This document shows positions 1-7,780 of a stretch of DNA of 35,003 bases, in pieces. The stretch's first letter is position 1; each line of letters opens with the position of its first letter. A model generated the notes under the pieces. That model was not told where the DNA came from, did not search any database, and saw nothing but the letters and a program-made list of their open reading frames with translations. The DNA is from Natrarchaeobius chitinivorans. Lineage in GTDB: Archaea; Halobacteriota; Halobacteria; Halobacteriales; Natrialbaceae. The stretch is from positions 1 to 35,003 of the forward strand of contig NZ_REGA01000027.1 of NCBI RefSeq assembly GCF_003841505.1. The letters are read 5' to 3'. The position numbers were made by a program, and so were the translations under genes.

Positions 1-176
1 CCCAGTGCCTCAACCAGCGCATCCCTGACGCGGCGACACTCCGAACGGAGGTCGCCGCGTGGGAAACTGACCGTAACGAGGCTACCGTCTCGATCGACTG
101 GCAGTTCACTGCCGATGATGCCCGAACGAAGTTACTCCGGCTCTATCCAACTATCACGGAGAAAAAGCAGGACTAG
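1..176 (+). CDS. IS630-family transposase, C-terminal fragment
   Basis: Reading codons from base 3 gives about 57 residues up to a TAG at 174-176, including a WQFTADDARTKLLRLYP segment near the C-terminus that I recognise from haloarchaeal IS630-type transposases. In this family the DDE-type catalytic domain cuts and rejoins DNA at TA sites. The catalytic acidic residues lie upstream of the window, so activity cannot be assessed. The other IS630 transposase in this window, at the right edge, shows only its N-terminus, so the two cannot be compared directly. Confidence 0.75.
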   Translation, partial: QCLNQRIPDAATLRTEVAAWETDRNEATVSIDWQFTADDARTKLLRLYPTITEKKQD

Positions 177-199
177 GCTGTCCACACTTGCGAGCGCAC
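1..199 (+). mobile_element. IS630-family insertion sequence, right (3') end
   Basis: The window opens inside a transposon and holds only its 3' part. It contains the end of the transposase gene, followed by a terminal inverted repeat at 175-199 that overlaps the stop codon by two bases. The reverse complement of 175-199 matches the left end of the second IS630 element at 34770-34794 in 19 of 25 positions by hand count. A TA dinucleotide lies directly outside the repeat at 200-201, which agrees with the TA target preference known for IS630/Tc1-type elements. A palindromic repeat begins at 201. The left end lies outside the window, so completeness cannot be judged. Confidence 0.75.
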
Positions 200-200
200 T

Positions 201-286
201 AGTACCGTTCCAACCGTCGACTGCTGAGCGAAATCGGACCACATAGCACGATTTCGCTCGTTAGTTCCGGGTTGGACCGCCACTGA
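201..286. repeat. 86-bp imperfect palindromic repeat, copy 1
   Basis: This segment matches 34684-34769 in 72 of 86 positions with no gaps by hand alignment. It is built as an imperfect inverted repeat: the arm GAGCGAAATCG recurs as CGATTTCGCTC across a short centre, and GTTCCAACC is echoed by GGTTGGAC at the outer edge. It begins one base outside the IS630 terminal repeat. The rest of the spacer, 287-460, shows no gene or signal that I can support. It could be a MITE-like palindrome, a preferred IS630 target, or an outer part of the transposon itself. Confidence 0.7.
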
Positions 287-460
287 ACACCACTCCGCTG
301 GCGACCTCACTTTCCCCTCCGATTCGGACTGTTGTCGGTCATTTCCGGCGCATCCGCGACCGTCCTGGGGTGAACCGGTACATCGGGAGCCCGTATCGAC
401 GACCAACTCGTATCACTCGAGCGAGCGCTCCACGCGTGTTCGCAGTTCCAGAGTCGTCGC

Positions 461-814
461 CTACGCGCCCGGAACGCCGAACGCGCCGACACCGAGGCCG
501 AGAACTGCGTTGAGAACGAACAGGATCACGAGCGCGCTGACCCACGCGACCACGCCGACGAGGGCTGCATCGGTCCACCCACCCGGGTATCGCCAGTTGA
601 TCACCCAGATCCAGGCGACGAGTGCCACGAGCGGGCCGAAAAGCGGAATCCAGGCCGTCAGAGCCCACGCGATCGCACCGAACAACGCGGTGACGAGGGC
701 GCGTGTGTAGTCCTCGGTGTCCGTAATGAGAGCCGCGCCGAGGTAGATCGCGAGGCCACCGACGAGCAACGCGACGACGAACGCGACGACCGATCCGATA
801 AACGGGATCATCAC
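461..814 (-). CDS. Small multi-pass membrane protein
   Basis: This 117-residue protein is almost wholly hydrophobic, with about four predicted membrane segments at roughly residues 4-30, 38-56, 57-73 and 82-112, separated by short loops (TDTEDYTRA, RYPGGWTD). No catalytic motif is visible and I cannot assign a function; it looks like the conserved haloarchaeal small integral membrane proteins of unknown role. The start could be either of two adjacent ATG codons (MM). It runs in the same direction as the protease gene upstream of it, with a 90-bp gap, so the two could be cotranscribed. Confidence 0.65.
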   Translation of the reverse strand: MMIPFIGSVVAFVVALLVGGLAIYLGAALITDTEDYTRALVTALFGAIAWALTAWIPLFGPLVALVAWIWVINWRYPGGWTDAALVGVVAWVSALVILFVLNAVLGLGVGAFGVPGA

Positions 815-904
815 TCGAGCTTACCAGTCCACTCGGATATACACTGCGGTGGCCTGTTCCTCGAGGTACCAGACCGTTTCTTGCTCGATCGAATTCGAGC
901 CGAC

Positions 905-1912
905 CTACCGGCTGGGGGGATCGAACTCGGTCGATTCGGGCTCTGGAGGAGTTCCCGAATCGTCCCGTATCGAGGCGTAGGTTCGGCGGTAACGTACGAT
1001 CTTCCGGTAGAGGTAGTAGCCGATCGCGAGGTCGAACAGGATCACGTAGCCGATGAACGCGAACTCGGGCGAGATCGGATAGAACGCCACGAGGACGTCC
1101 GGGACGAAGCCGACGGTCGTGTTGTACGTCGCGTGGACGATCGAGGCGACGAGGAGTCCCTTGACCACCAGCGGGCCGGCGTACTGCGGATTGAACTTCG
1201 CGAGGCCGAGGTAGTACCCCGCGATCGCAGAGTAGATGACGTGGCCGGGGCCGACGAGCGCCCGGACGGTCGCGATTCCGGTCGCGGCGGTGAATATCCC
1301 CACTTCGGCCTCCGCGACGGTGCTTGCGATGTAGATGGCGTTCTCGATCGCGGCGAAACCGAGACCGGCGACCGCCCCGTACACCGCACCGTCGATGACC
1401 GCGTCGAACGTTTCGCTTCGATAGGCGAAGACGCGAACCGCGAGCAGTTTCACCGCCTCCTCGACGGGACCGACGATCAGGAAGAAAAACAGCGCCGTTC
1501 CGATCACGGGAATGACCTCGAACCACGGCCGCGTCAGCGAGTTAACGACCGCGGCGAACGTCGCAAACAGAACGGCGAGAACGAACGTGGCGACGAGCAG
1601 CCGAAGCGGTTCGCCGGTCGTGATGTCCGTGTACCAGATGAAAGCCGCGAGCAGTGCCGCCGGAACGATCGATAGTCCGAAGAAGACGCCGAGCAACGGC
1701 TGTTCGGCGACGAGGATTCCCGGCTGGACGAGCAGTGCGAGCGTGATCACGAGTGCGACCAGTAAGACGATCGCCCGCAATCCGTAGCTGATCCCGCTGT
1801 AAATGGCGTACGCGGCCCGATCGAGTGGTGACCGCGGCTCCCACGTCGAGACGTCGTAGAGATCGGTCGATTGCTGATCAGCTCGTTCGACCGGATCGCG
1901 CCGTCGAGACAT
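905..1912 (-). CDS. PrsW family intramembrane metalloprotease
   Basis: This 335-residue polytopic membrane protein carries the motif set of the PrsW group of the CPBP/Abi-like membrane proteases: EEAVK at residues 151-155, a Glu-Asn pair in GFAAIEN ending at 191, His224 in GPGHVIYSAIAGYYLG, and His260 in HATYN. In known family members these acidic and His residues line a metal site inside the membrane. The N-terminus, about 45 residues, is hydrophilic and cytosolic in character; eight or so hydrophobic segments follow; the C-terminal 30 residues are acidic and Pro-rich. In Bacillus PrsW cleaves an anti-sigma factor. Archaea lack such sigma factors, so the substrate here is unknown. The gene ends 90 bp before the small membrane protein gene. 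Confidence 0.85.
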   Translation of the reverse strand: MSRRRDPVERADQQSTDLYDVSTWEPRSPLDRAAYAIYSGISYGLRAIVLLVALVITLALLVQPGILVAEQPLLGVFFGLSIVPAALLAAFIWYTDITTGEPLRLLVATFVLAVLFATFAAVVNSLTRPWFEVIPVIGTALFFFLIVGPVEEAVKLLAVRVFAYRSETFDAVIDGAVYGAVAGLGFAAIENAIYIASTVAEAEVGIFTAATGIATVRALVGPGHVIYSAIAGYYLGLAKFNPQYAGPLVVKGLLVASIVHATYNTTVGFVPDVLVAFYPISPEFAFIGYVILFDLAIGYYLYRKIVRYRRTYASIRDDSGTPPEPESTEFDPPSR

Positions 1913-2126
1913 ACGTTTCGGTAGGACCTCCGGTCCGGTAAGCGTTCGGCGTCAGTTCCACTTAGGAGCGGGTAAGCGGAAGGTCCGTTCGAAGACGCGA
2001 CCATCGGACGACCGTCACCGACGCTCGAGTGCGATCGGTCTGGGAACTGGTCGCGCTGGCGGGCCGTCGCCACGGTTCGACGGCGGAACTCGGAATCCAC
2101 AAAGGGGTCGCGCCCCAACGGCCGGT

Positions 2127-2504
2127 ATGCACTTCGACCAGCGAACACAGCGGGCGCTGCGCGAGGTCGGTCTCGAGAACGACGAACTCCGGGCCGCCTC
2201 GGCGGCGGTCGTCGAGGCCGTCGAGGACGACGCGGCGGCGCTCGAGGCGTTTTTCGACGAGCACGGGACGGTGTTTTCGGACATGGACATGGCTCACTCG
2301 AGTGCCGACTATCCCGAACACGCGGTCGAGGGACTCGATCTAACGACGCACGCCGACGAGATGCGCGGCTGGCTCCGCTTCGATACGTGGGGCGTCTACG
2401 TCGAGGACGGGCGGATTCTCGAGGACGGATCGGTCGAACTCACGCTCGGGCCGACGATACACGACCGGGTTCGGTTCGCGCCCGACCGGGAGACGTTCCG
2501 GTGA
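2127..2504 (+). CDS. Conserved haloarchaeal protein of unknown function (DUF7532-like)
   Basis: This 125-residue soluble acidic protein has an alpha-helical, Ala/Glu-rich first half (residues 1-50) and a beta-rich second half (about 70-125), with a conserved-looking SSADYPEHAVEGLDLTTHA segment in the middle. There are no membrane segments, cysteines or nucleotide-binding motifs. I recognise it only as a short protein widespread in Halobacteria, probably the family labelled DUF7532, and I give no function. It stands 181 bp upstream of fau-1 on the same strand and could share a transcript with it. Confidence 0.65.
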   Translation: MHFDQRTQRALREVGLENDELRAASAAVVEAVEDDAAALEAFFDEHGTVFSDMDMAHSSADYPEHAVEGLDLTTHADEMRGWLRFDTWGVYVEDGRILEDGSVELTLGPTIHDRVRFAPDRETFR

Positions 2505-2634
2505 TCGCCGTGACGGGTCAGGACGCTCGAATGCGAGGGTCAGGAAACGATCGGAAACGGACGACGGCGGTCCGGGATCGGCCGATACCGAATCGGGACC
2601 GTTCGAACTCGGAACAGAACCGTTCGGCACCTGG

Positions 2635-2689
2635 CCGACGCGGAGGGGAGACGATGAGACGCCTGACCGACGCGGAGGGGAGACGATGA
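2635..2689 (+). repeat. Direct repeat duplicating a ribosome-binding site and start codon
   Basis: A 23-bp sequence at 2635-2657 recurs exactly at 2667-2689, an offset of 32 bp. Each copy holds a strong Shine-Dalgarno stretch, GGAGGGGAG (2642-2650 and 2674-2682), and an ATG three bases downstream (2654 and 2686). The second copy supplies the start of fau-1. Because the offset is not a multiple of three, the first ATG opens a different frame. Confidence 0.85.
2654..2689 (+). CDS. Possible 11-residue leader peptide before fau-1
   Basis: The upstream copy of the duplicated ribosome-binding site drives an ATG that reads MRRLTDAEGRR and stops at TGA 2687-2689, overlapping the fau-1 start as ATGA. 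This geometry would allow translational coupling. It may be only a by-product of the 32-bp duplication; no conservation can be tested here. Confidence 0.3.
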   Translation: MRRLTDAEGRR

Positions 2690-4128
2690 CGACCGTTCGC
2701 GTCCGTGGCATCTACACGACCGCCGTCACCCGGCTGCTCGCGGAGAACGGCCTCGAGGTCGTCCAGGCTTCCGACCCCATCCGCGAGCGGTTCGATCGGT
2801 CGTTCGACGTCGCCCCGGCCGACGCCACGATCTACACGACCCGTGATCGGCAGGGACTCGAGGTATCGGGAGATCCCGACGCGGTCGAGGCGATTCTCGC
2901 GGAACTCGAGGGGGTCGGAATCGACGCGTTCCGGTGGACCGCCGACGTTTCGCGGGGCGCGGTCTTCGACGCCGAGGTGCTCGAGGCTGGGGGTGGACAC
3001 GGCGCGGTCGTCGACCTCGGTGACGGCCGACGTGGCTACCTCCAGTACGACGACGTCGACGGCTACGTCGACGCCGGAAACCGGTATCGCGTTCGGGTGG
3101 ACGAGCCGACTCCGCCGTGGGACGACGACCGCCCGCGGGTCGAACCGACCATCGCGGTCGAGGGCGGCCTCTGTACGCTCTCGCGGGATCGAACCGGCGT
3201 CTCCGCCGCGCTCCGCGGTGAGCGGGCGGAAGAACTCGTCGGGATGACCGAGTTGCTCTCGACGGACGTCCCCGAGGGCTGGGGGTTGCGCTGGCAGCAG
3301 TCAGCGGCCGACGCCGACCTCGAGGCGATGGGTGACGCCCTCGATGGAGCTGTCGAACGGATCGAAACGCTCGAGGACGTACTCGGTGACGACCCCGACG
3401 AACCCGGCGATCCTGGTCGTCTCGTCCGACCGCGAACGACAGCGTGGCTCTGGTTCGGTCGGGAGTCGCGGTTCGCGCTGGACGATGCTCGCCGCAAGGT
3501 CGAGACGACGATGGTCGGCCACCATCGGACGAAAGCCGCCGATCGCGCGGCGAGCGCGGCGGTCGACTTCGCGGAGGCGGTCCGTGGATCGGCGTCCGCC
3601 GACTCGGAGTCGAGTACGGACGGCTCGTTTCCCTTCGGCGCGGTCTCGCGGCAGTTCGGCCCAGCCAGGGGTGACCGCCTCGAGATCGGCCACGGCAAAC
3701 CCGACGGGCGGCTGATCACGCTCGGCCGTGGGGAGGTCACCGAGGTCGACGGCGAGGGCAAACTCACCCTCGAGCGATCGATGCGCGGCGGCGGGAGCTA
3801 CGACGCGCTCGACACGCCGAAGGAGGACGGCGATACGGCGGTGACGAAGTTCCGCGAGGGTCGGTGGTGGTATCCGACGACGTACAGAGCCGCCGACGGC
3901 ACGTCGAAGGGGACCTACGTCAACGTCTGTACGCCGGTCGAACTCTTTCCCGAGACGGTCAGGTACGTCGACCTCTACGTCGACGTGATCAAACGGCCCG
4001 ACGGAACGGTCGAGGTCGTCGACGCGGACGAACTCGAGGACGCCGTCGCCGAGGGGACACTCGACGAGCAACTGGCCGAGAAGGCGAGCGACGTCGCGAA
4101 AGCGGTCGAACGCGCCCTCTCGAAGTGA
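2686..4128 (+). CDS. fau-1: FAU-1 family RNA-binding protein / probable ribonuclease with DUF402 domain
   Basis: This 480-residue protein matches the archaeal FAU-1 family in length and layout. An N-terminal region (about 1-80) with repeated beta-strand character is followed by an S1/OB-like section (about 85-130, with GAVVDLGDGRRGYLQYDDV), a middle helical region rich in Glu and Asp (200-310), and a C-terminal DUF402 domain (about 320-460) with GKPDGRLITLGRGEV, WWYPTTYRAADG and NVCTPVELFPETVRYVDLYV. The Pyrococcus homologue binds AU-rich RNA and has been reported to show RNase E/G-like activity; the role here is inferred from that. The start at 2686 is chosen because a strong GGAGGGGAG sits three bases upstream. 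A 27-bp tandem repeat begins three bases after the stop codon. Confidence 0.88.
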   Translation: MTTVRVRGIYTTAVTRLLAENGLEVVQASDPIRERFDRSFDVAPADATIYTTRDRQGLEVSGDPDAVEAILAELEGVGIDAFRWTADVSRGAVFDAEVLEAGGGHGAVVDLGDGRRGYLQYDDVDGYVDAGNRYRVRVDEPTPPWDDDRPRVEPTIAVEGGLCTLSRDRTGVSAALRGERAEELVGMTELLSTDVPEGWGLRWQQSAADADLEAMGDALDGAVERIETLEDVLGDDPDEPGDPGRLVRPRTTAWLWFGRESRFALDDARRKVETTMVGHHRTKAADRAASAAVDFAEAVRGSASADSESSTDGSFPFGAVSRQFGPARGDRLEIGHGKPDGRLITLGRGEVTEVDGEGKLTLERSMRGGGSYDALDTPKEDGDTAVTKFREGRWWYPTTYRAADGTSKGTYVNVCTPVELFPETVRYVDLYVDVIKRPDGTVEVVDADELEDAVAEGTLDEQLAEKASDVAKAVERALSK

Positions 4129-4131
4129 CCG

Positions 4132-4212
4132 GCGGGTCGGGTTCGCGCGTTCTTCTGTGCGGGTCGGGTTCGAACGATCCCTTGGGCTGGTCGGGTTCGA
4201 ACGGTCCCCTGA
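4132..4212. repeat. 27-bp tandem repeat, three units
   Basis: Three consecutive 27-bp units start at 4132, 4159 and 4186. Each opens with GCGGGTCGGGTTCG or GCTGGTCGGGTTCG and diverges in its second half. The array starts three bases after the fau-1 stop codon and ends 46 bp before the stop of the convergent Bat-type regulator gene. Its unit is a multiple of three, but no real reading frame spans it. Confidence 0.8.
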
Positions 4213-4258
4213 TGGGTCCGATCGGCCGCGGTTCGATCGACCCGAGCAGGCCTCGCGT

Positions 4259-4930
4259 TTACGCCCATCGCATCGGACCGTCTATCGCGGCATGGAGCAC
4301 GTTCGCCTCGCCTCGTCGTAGGTGTTCGGCAGCGGTGCTCGGCGCGCAGCCGATCTCCTCGGCGACGGCCTCGTGGTTGGCCTCGCGTGGCACCTCGTAG
4401 TACCCGACCTCGAGAGCGGTCTCGAGCGCCTCGCGCTGGCGATCGGTGACGCTCGATTCGACCGTTCCGGCGAGCGCGGAGAGACCGCTAACCGCCGAAA
4501 CCGTCACGTCGATCTGTGGCGGAAACCGCTCGAGGGCGCCCTGAATCTCGTCGGGCGGACCGAACACCGCGTACGAAACCGTCCCGTCGGCGTACTCGAC
4601 CGGCGGGAGGACGACCGCAGGACATCGCTGGATTGGGCCGAACATCTCCCGGACCGGTTCGGTGGTCGAGTCCCGAACGTACGCGTAGAACGATCCGCCG
4701 TCGTCCGGCGTGAGCGCGTAGTCGGTCACCTCCGGAATCCGCTCGAGTGTCTCACGGAACTGGCCACGACTTCCCTCGACGTAGTGCATCATTCCCAGCT
4801 CGTCGCCGACGAAAGTCCAGTGCAGCGCGAGGGCTCGGTCGACGTACGCCGCGTTGATCAGGACGTCGAACATCGGGTGGATTTCGGCCTCCTGACCGCC
4901 CGCGTCGAGGGTTAGCCGGACGTACTTCAT
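4259..4930 (-). CDS. Bat-type HTH_10 transcriptional regulator
   Basis: This 223-residue protein belongs to the bacterio-opsin-activator-like helix-turn-helix regulators that are expanded in haloarchaea. Residues 1-155 form a sensor-like domain with no recognised ligand site (HPMFDVLINAAYVDRALALHW near the start). Residues 161-215 form the HTH_10 domain: VTDRQREALETALEVGYYEVPRE, then the recognition-helix part EEIGCAPSTAAEHLRRGE. I choose the start at MKYV because a TATA box at 4952-4961 lies about 27 bp upstream; a longer reading would start inside that box. The gene diverges from the SDR gene at 5018 with only 87 bp between them, so it may control itself or that neighbour. Its target is not visible. 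Confidence 0.85.
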   Translation of the reverse strand: MKYVRLTLDAGGQEAEIHPMFDVLINAAYVDRALALHWTFVGDELGMMHYVEGSRGQFRETLERIPEVTDYALTPDDGGSFYAYVRDSTTEPVREMFGPIQRCPAVVLPPVEYADGTVSYAVFGPPDEIQGALERFPPQIDVTVSAVSGLSALAGTVESSVTDRQREALETALEVGYYEVPREANHEAVAEEIGCAPSTAAEHLRRGEANVLHAAIDGPMRWA

Positions 4931-4951
4931 AGACGACAGTCCTCCACCCAT

Positions 4952-4961
4952 CACTTAAATC
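4952..4961 (-). promoter_or_regulatory. TATA box of the Bat-type regulator
   Basis: GATTTAAGTG on the minus strand is centred about 27 bp upstream of the ATG at 4930, as expected for a leaderless archaeal transcript. It decides the start codon, because the longer candidate start falls within it. Confidence 0.6.
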
Positions 4962-5017
4962 CTCCAGACGGATCCGGCGACACCGACTCGGTCGAGAAAA
5001 CCCAATCCCGAGTCGGA

Positions 5018-5788
5018 ATGACTCGCGCACGTCGAACGCTCGTCACCGGGGCAACGGGAACGCTCGGTCGGGAGTTGTGCCCGCGGCTGCTCGAGGCGGG
5101 CCACGAGGTCAGGGCGGCGAGTCGGTCGCCGCCGACGGCGACCGAAGACGACCTCGACTGGGTCGAACTCGATCTGGTCGATGGAACCGGGCTCGAGCCG
5201 GCGCTTTCGGAGGCCGACGTCGTCGTCCACGCCGCCTCGGCACCGCGGGGAGACAGCGAGGCGGTCGACCTCCGCGGAACCGAACGCCTCCTCGAGGCGG
5301 CCGACGACGCGGGGGTCGAGAACGTCGTCTACGTGTCGATCGTGGGCGTCGACGAGATTCCGCTCTCGTACTACGAACACAAACACCGGGCCGAACGCGC
5401 CGTGGAGGCGAGTCCGGTCGAGTCCACGATCGTTCGCATCACCCAGTTTCACTCGTTCGTCTTCGAGTTGCTCGAGACCGTGTCGCGGCTCCCACTCTGG
5501 CCGCTGCCGACCCGGTTTCGCGTACAGCCGATCGAGACGGGCGAGGCGGCCGACGCCCTCGTCGAACACGCGATGCGAGAGCCGGCCGGCCGCGTCCCAC
5601 CCGTCGGCGGTCCGGAGCCGCGGACGATCGGCGAACTCGCTCGTGCGTACCGGGACGCGAAGGGGACGCGCCGGCCGGTCGTCCGCTGTCCACTCCCTGG
5701 TGCGGTCGCCGCCGAATTCCGTACGGGGACCGCGACCTGTCCGGATCGAACCGTGGGCGCGACCACGTGGGAGGCGTGGTTGCACTGA
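5018..5788 (+). CDS. NAD(P)-binding SDR/NmrA-like protein
   Basis: This 256-residue protein has a Rossmann fold typical of atypical short-chain dehydrogenases: GATGTLG at residues 11-17 binds the cofactor, strand motifs DVVVHAAS (67-74) and NVVYVSIVGV (102-111) follow, and Y118-x-x-x-K122 fits the catalytic pair. The family (NmrA/YwnB and complex I NDUFA9-like) includes reductases, epimerases and redox sensors, so the substrate cannot be named. The C-terminal third (PIETGEAADALVEHA onward) resembles the substrate-binding part of that group. It is divergent from the Bat-type regulator and shares its 87-bp promoter region. Confidence 0.85.
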   Translation: MTRARRTLVTGATGTLGRELCPRLLEAGHEVRAASRSPPTATEDDLDWVELDLVDGTGLEPALSEADVVVHAASAPRGDSEAVDLRGTERLLEAADDAGVENVVYVSIVGVDEIPLSYYEHKHRAERAVEASPVESTIVRITQFHSFVFELLETVSRLPLWPLPTRFRVQPIETGEAADALVEHAMREPAGRVPPVGGPEPRTIGELARAYRDAKGTRRPVVRCPLPGAVAAEFRTGTATCPDRTVGATTWEAWLH

Positions 5789-5989
5789 CCCGCCTGCAAA
5801 TCGGTGACCGGTACGCTCGATGCTTGCCGCTCGAGTTCGAACGCTGGGGAACACCGGGTCCCATATACTGTCGCCATCTCAACAGACATGTGATACATTC
5901 CTAATCTCTCTGTTGTGACAACTTCCGTCGGGGTTTTGATCGCCCAGTGAGTTGGGTAGACGCAGCGAGATGATACTGGCTTGAGTTGG

Positions 5990-7633
5990 ATGGTTTCGAT
6001 TCCGGTTCTCGTCGTCCTCACAAGCGGTATCATCGCTCTCCTGCTCGCGCTCGAGGCGATTCGAAACCGCCCCAACCCGATGGCGTGGCCGCTCTCGCTG
6101 CTGATGGTGAGTGTCGCCGCCTGGGCACTTCCGTACGGCGTGAGCATCGCCTCGACCGCGCCGGAATCGGTCCTCCTCTGGAACCGACTCCGCTATCCGG
6201 GGACCGTGGCCGTTCCAGTGGCGTACCTCGTGGTCGCGATGACGTACGCCGGAAAGGCCGAGTGGCTCTCGAGACGGGCGTGTGCGGCGCTAGCTGTCGT
6301 TCCGGCGGCTGTTCTCGCCAGCGTTGGGACGAATCGATACCACGGCTACTACTTCCGTTCGACCTCGGTGACGCGTGTCGAGGGGGCGTCGATCGTGGCG
6401 ATCGAACCGGGGCCGCTGTTCTGGACGAACGTCGCGTACTCCTACGCGCTGATCTGTGCGAGTCTGGTCGTTCTCGTCCTCGTCTTTTTCCGATCGGGAA
6501 CGATCTATCGGAAACAGTCCGGCCTGTTGATGATCGCCGGGGTCGTCCCGCTGGCCACGAACGTCGCCGTCAACGTTCTCACCGAACCGGGCTCGAGCAT
6601 CGACTTTACGACGACTGCGCTGACGATTTCCGGCGGGGCGTTCGCGATCGCGCTCTTTCACTTCGACCTCTTCGACCTCCGGCCCGTCGCACGCGACAAA
6701 CTGGTCGAAGAACTCGACGACGGAGTGATCGTCGTCGACCGCGAGGGGACCGTCGCCGACGTGAACGACCTCGCGAAACGCCTCCTCGACGGTCTCGAAA
6801 TCGGCGATACGATCGGCGACGTGCTTCCCGCCGACCTCGAGTCCGACGACGAGTTTACCGTTCGACTCGACGGTCGAATTCGCGTCTACCGCTATCGGTC
6901 GACGCCGCTTACGGACCAGTTCGGTCGCCGGTCGGGACGCATCGTCTACCTCGACGACGTCACCGATCTCGCCCAGCGGGAGCAGCGTCTCAGCGTCCTC
7001 AACCGCGTTCTCCAGCACAACCTCCGCAACGAACTCTCGCTGGTCATCGGTCACCTCGAGACCGCGATGGAGACCGCGACGGACCCGACGGACGAACACA
7101 TCGACGCGGCCAGAGAGAGCGCCACCGAGGTGGTAGCACTCGCTCGAAAAGCACGAACGCTCGAGCAAACGGTCGACGACCACGCGGCCTCCGACCCCGT
7201 CTGCGTCTCGACCGTCGTCGATCGCACCCTCGAGGATCTGGAAGGGGTACACCCCGAGGTCACGTTCGAGCGGGAGTGGCCGGAGGCGTCGAAGCCGACC
7301 GCAGCGGCCTCCGAACCGCTCTTCGAGGCGGCGGTCGAGAACCTCCTCGAGAACGCCGTCGTTCACAACGACGCCGACCAGCCGCGGGTGGCCGTCCGGA
7401 TCGAAACCCGCGACGACCGCGTCCGACTCTCCATCGCGGACAACGGACCGGGAATCCCCGACGCCGAGTATCGCATCCTCCACAACCGGGCCGAAACGCC
7501 CCTCGATCACGGGAGCGGCCTCGGACTGTGGATCGCGAAATGGACGGCGACTCTCTCGGACGGTGAACTCTCGGTTGCGGAGAACGAGCCACGTGGAACG
7601 GTGATCTCCCTTTCGCTCCCGCTCGCCGAGTGA
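5990..7633 (+). CDS. Membrane sensor histidine kinase
   Basis: This protein of about 547 residues starts with seven hydrophobic segments (about 1-225) like the 7TM N-terminal sensor module of haloarchaeal kinases. A PAS-like segment follows (about 235-325, LDDGVIVVDREGTVADVN). The phosphoacceptor is His343 in VLQHNLRNELSLVIGHLE. The ATPase domain shows the N box NLLENAVVHND, the G1 box DNGPGIPDAE and the G2 box GSGLGLWI. It should autophosphorylate and pass phosphate to a response regulator, but none is encoded nearby. The start is ATG 5990; an in-frame TTG at 5981 would add three residues. The signal sensed is unknown. Confidence 0.88.
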   Translation: MVSIPVLVVLTSGIIALLLALEAIRNRPNPMAWPLSLLMVSVAAWALPYGVSIASTAPESVLLWNRLRYPGTVAVPVAYLVVAMTYAGKAEWLSRRACAALAVVPAAVLASVGTNRYHGYYFRSTSVTRVEGASIVAIEPGPLFWTNVAYSYALICASLVVLVLVFFRSGTIYRKQSGLLMIAGVVPLATNVAVNVLTEPGSSIDFTTTALTISGGAFAIALFHFDLFDLRPVARDKLVEELDDGVIVVDREGTVADVNDLAKRLLDGLEIGDTIGDVLPADLESDDEFTVRLDGRIRVYRYRSTPLTDQFGRRSGRIVYLDDVTDLAQREQRLSVLNRVLQHNLRNELSLVIGHLETAMETATDPTDEHIDAARESATEVVALARKARTLEQTVDDHAASDPVCVSTVVDRTLEDLEGVHPEVTFEREWPEASKPTAAASEPLFEAAVENLLENAVVHNDADQPRVAVRIETRDDRVRLSIADNGPGIPDAEYRILHNRAETPLDHGSGLGLWIAKWTATLSDGELSVAENEPRGTVISLSLPLAE

Positions 7634-7699
7634 GTTCGACCGGTTGTCGGTGTCGTCTCCGGGGAGCGAGGAATCCACTCGGGACTGGCCACGATCGAC

Positions 7700-7780
7700 G
7701 CGATCAGTTCGCCTCGAGACGGACGAGAGACAGCGGTCAGTTCGTCTCGAGACGGACGAAAGGCGGCGATCAGTCTGCGG
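7700..7780. repeat. 33-bp tandem repeat, about 2.4 units
   Basis: Units start at 7700, 7733 and 7766; the first two are nearly identical (both contain CTCGAGACGGACGA) and the third is partial. The third unit overlaps the stop codon and last codons of the aldo/keto reductase gene (stop complement TCA at 7770-7772). The spacer units therefore look like divergent copies of the gene's 3' end. The array lies between two convergent genes. Confidence 0.75.

Noticed and set aside
5880-5915. CAACAGA/TCTGTTG inverted repeat upstream of the histidine kinase
   Set aside because: Seven-base arms with a 22-base gap are too weak to call a structure or operator.
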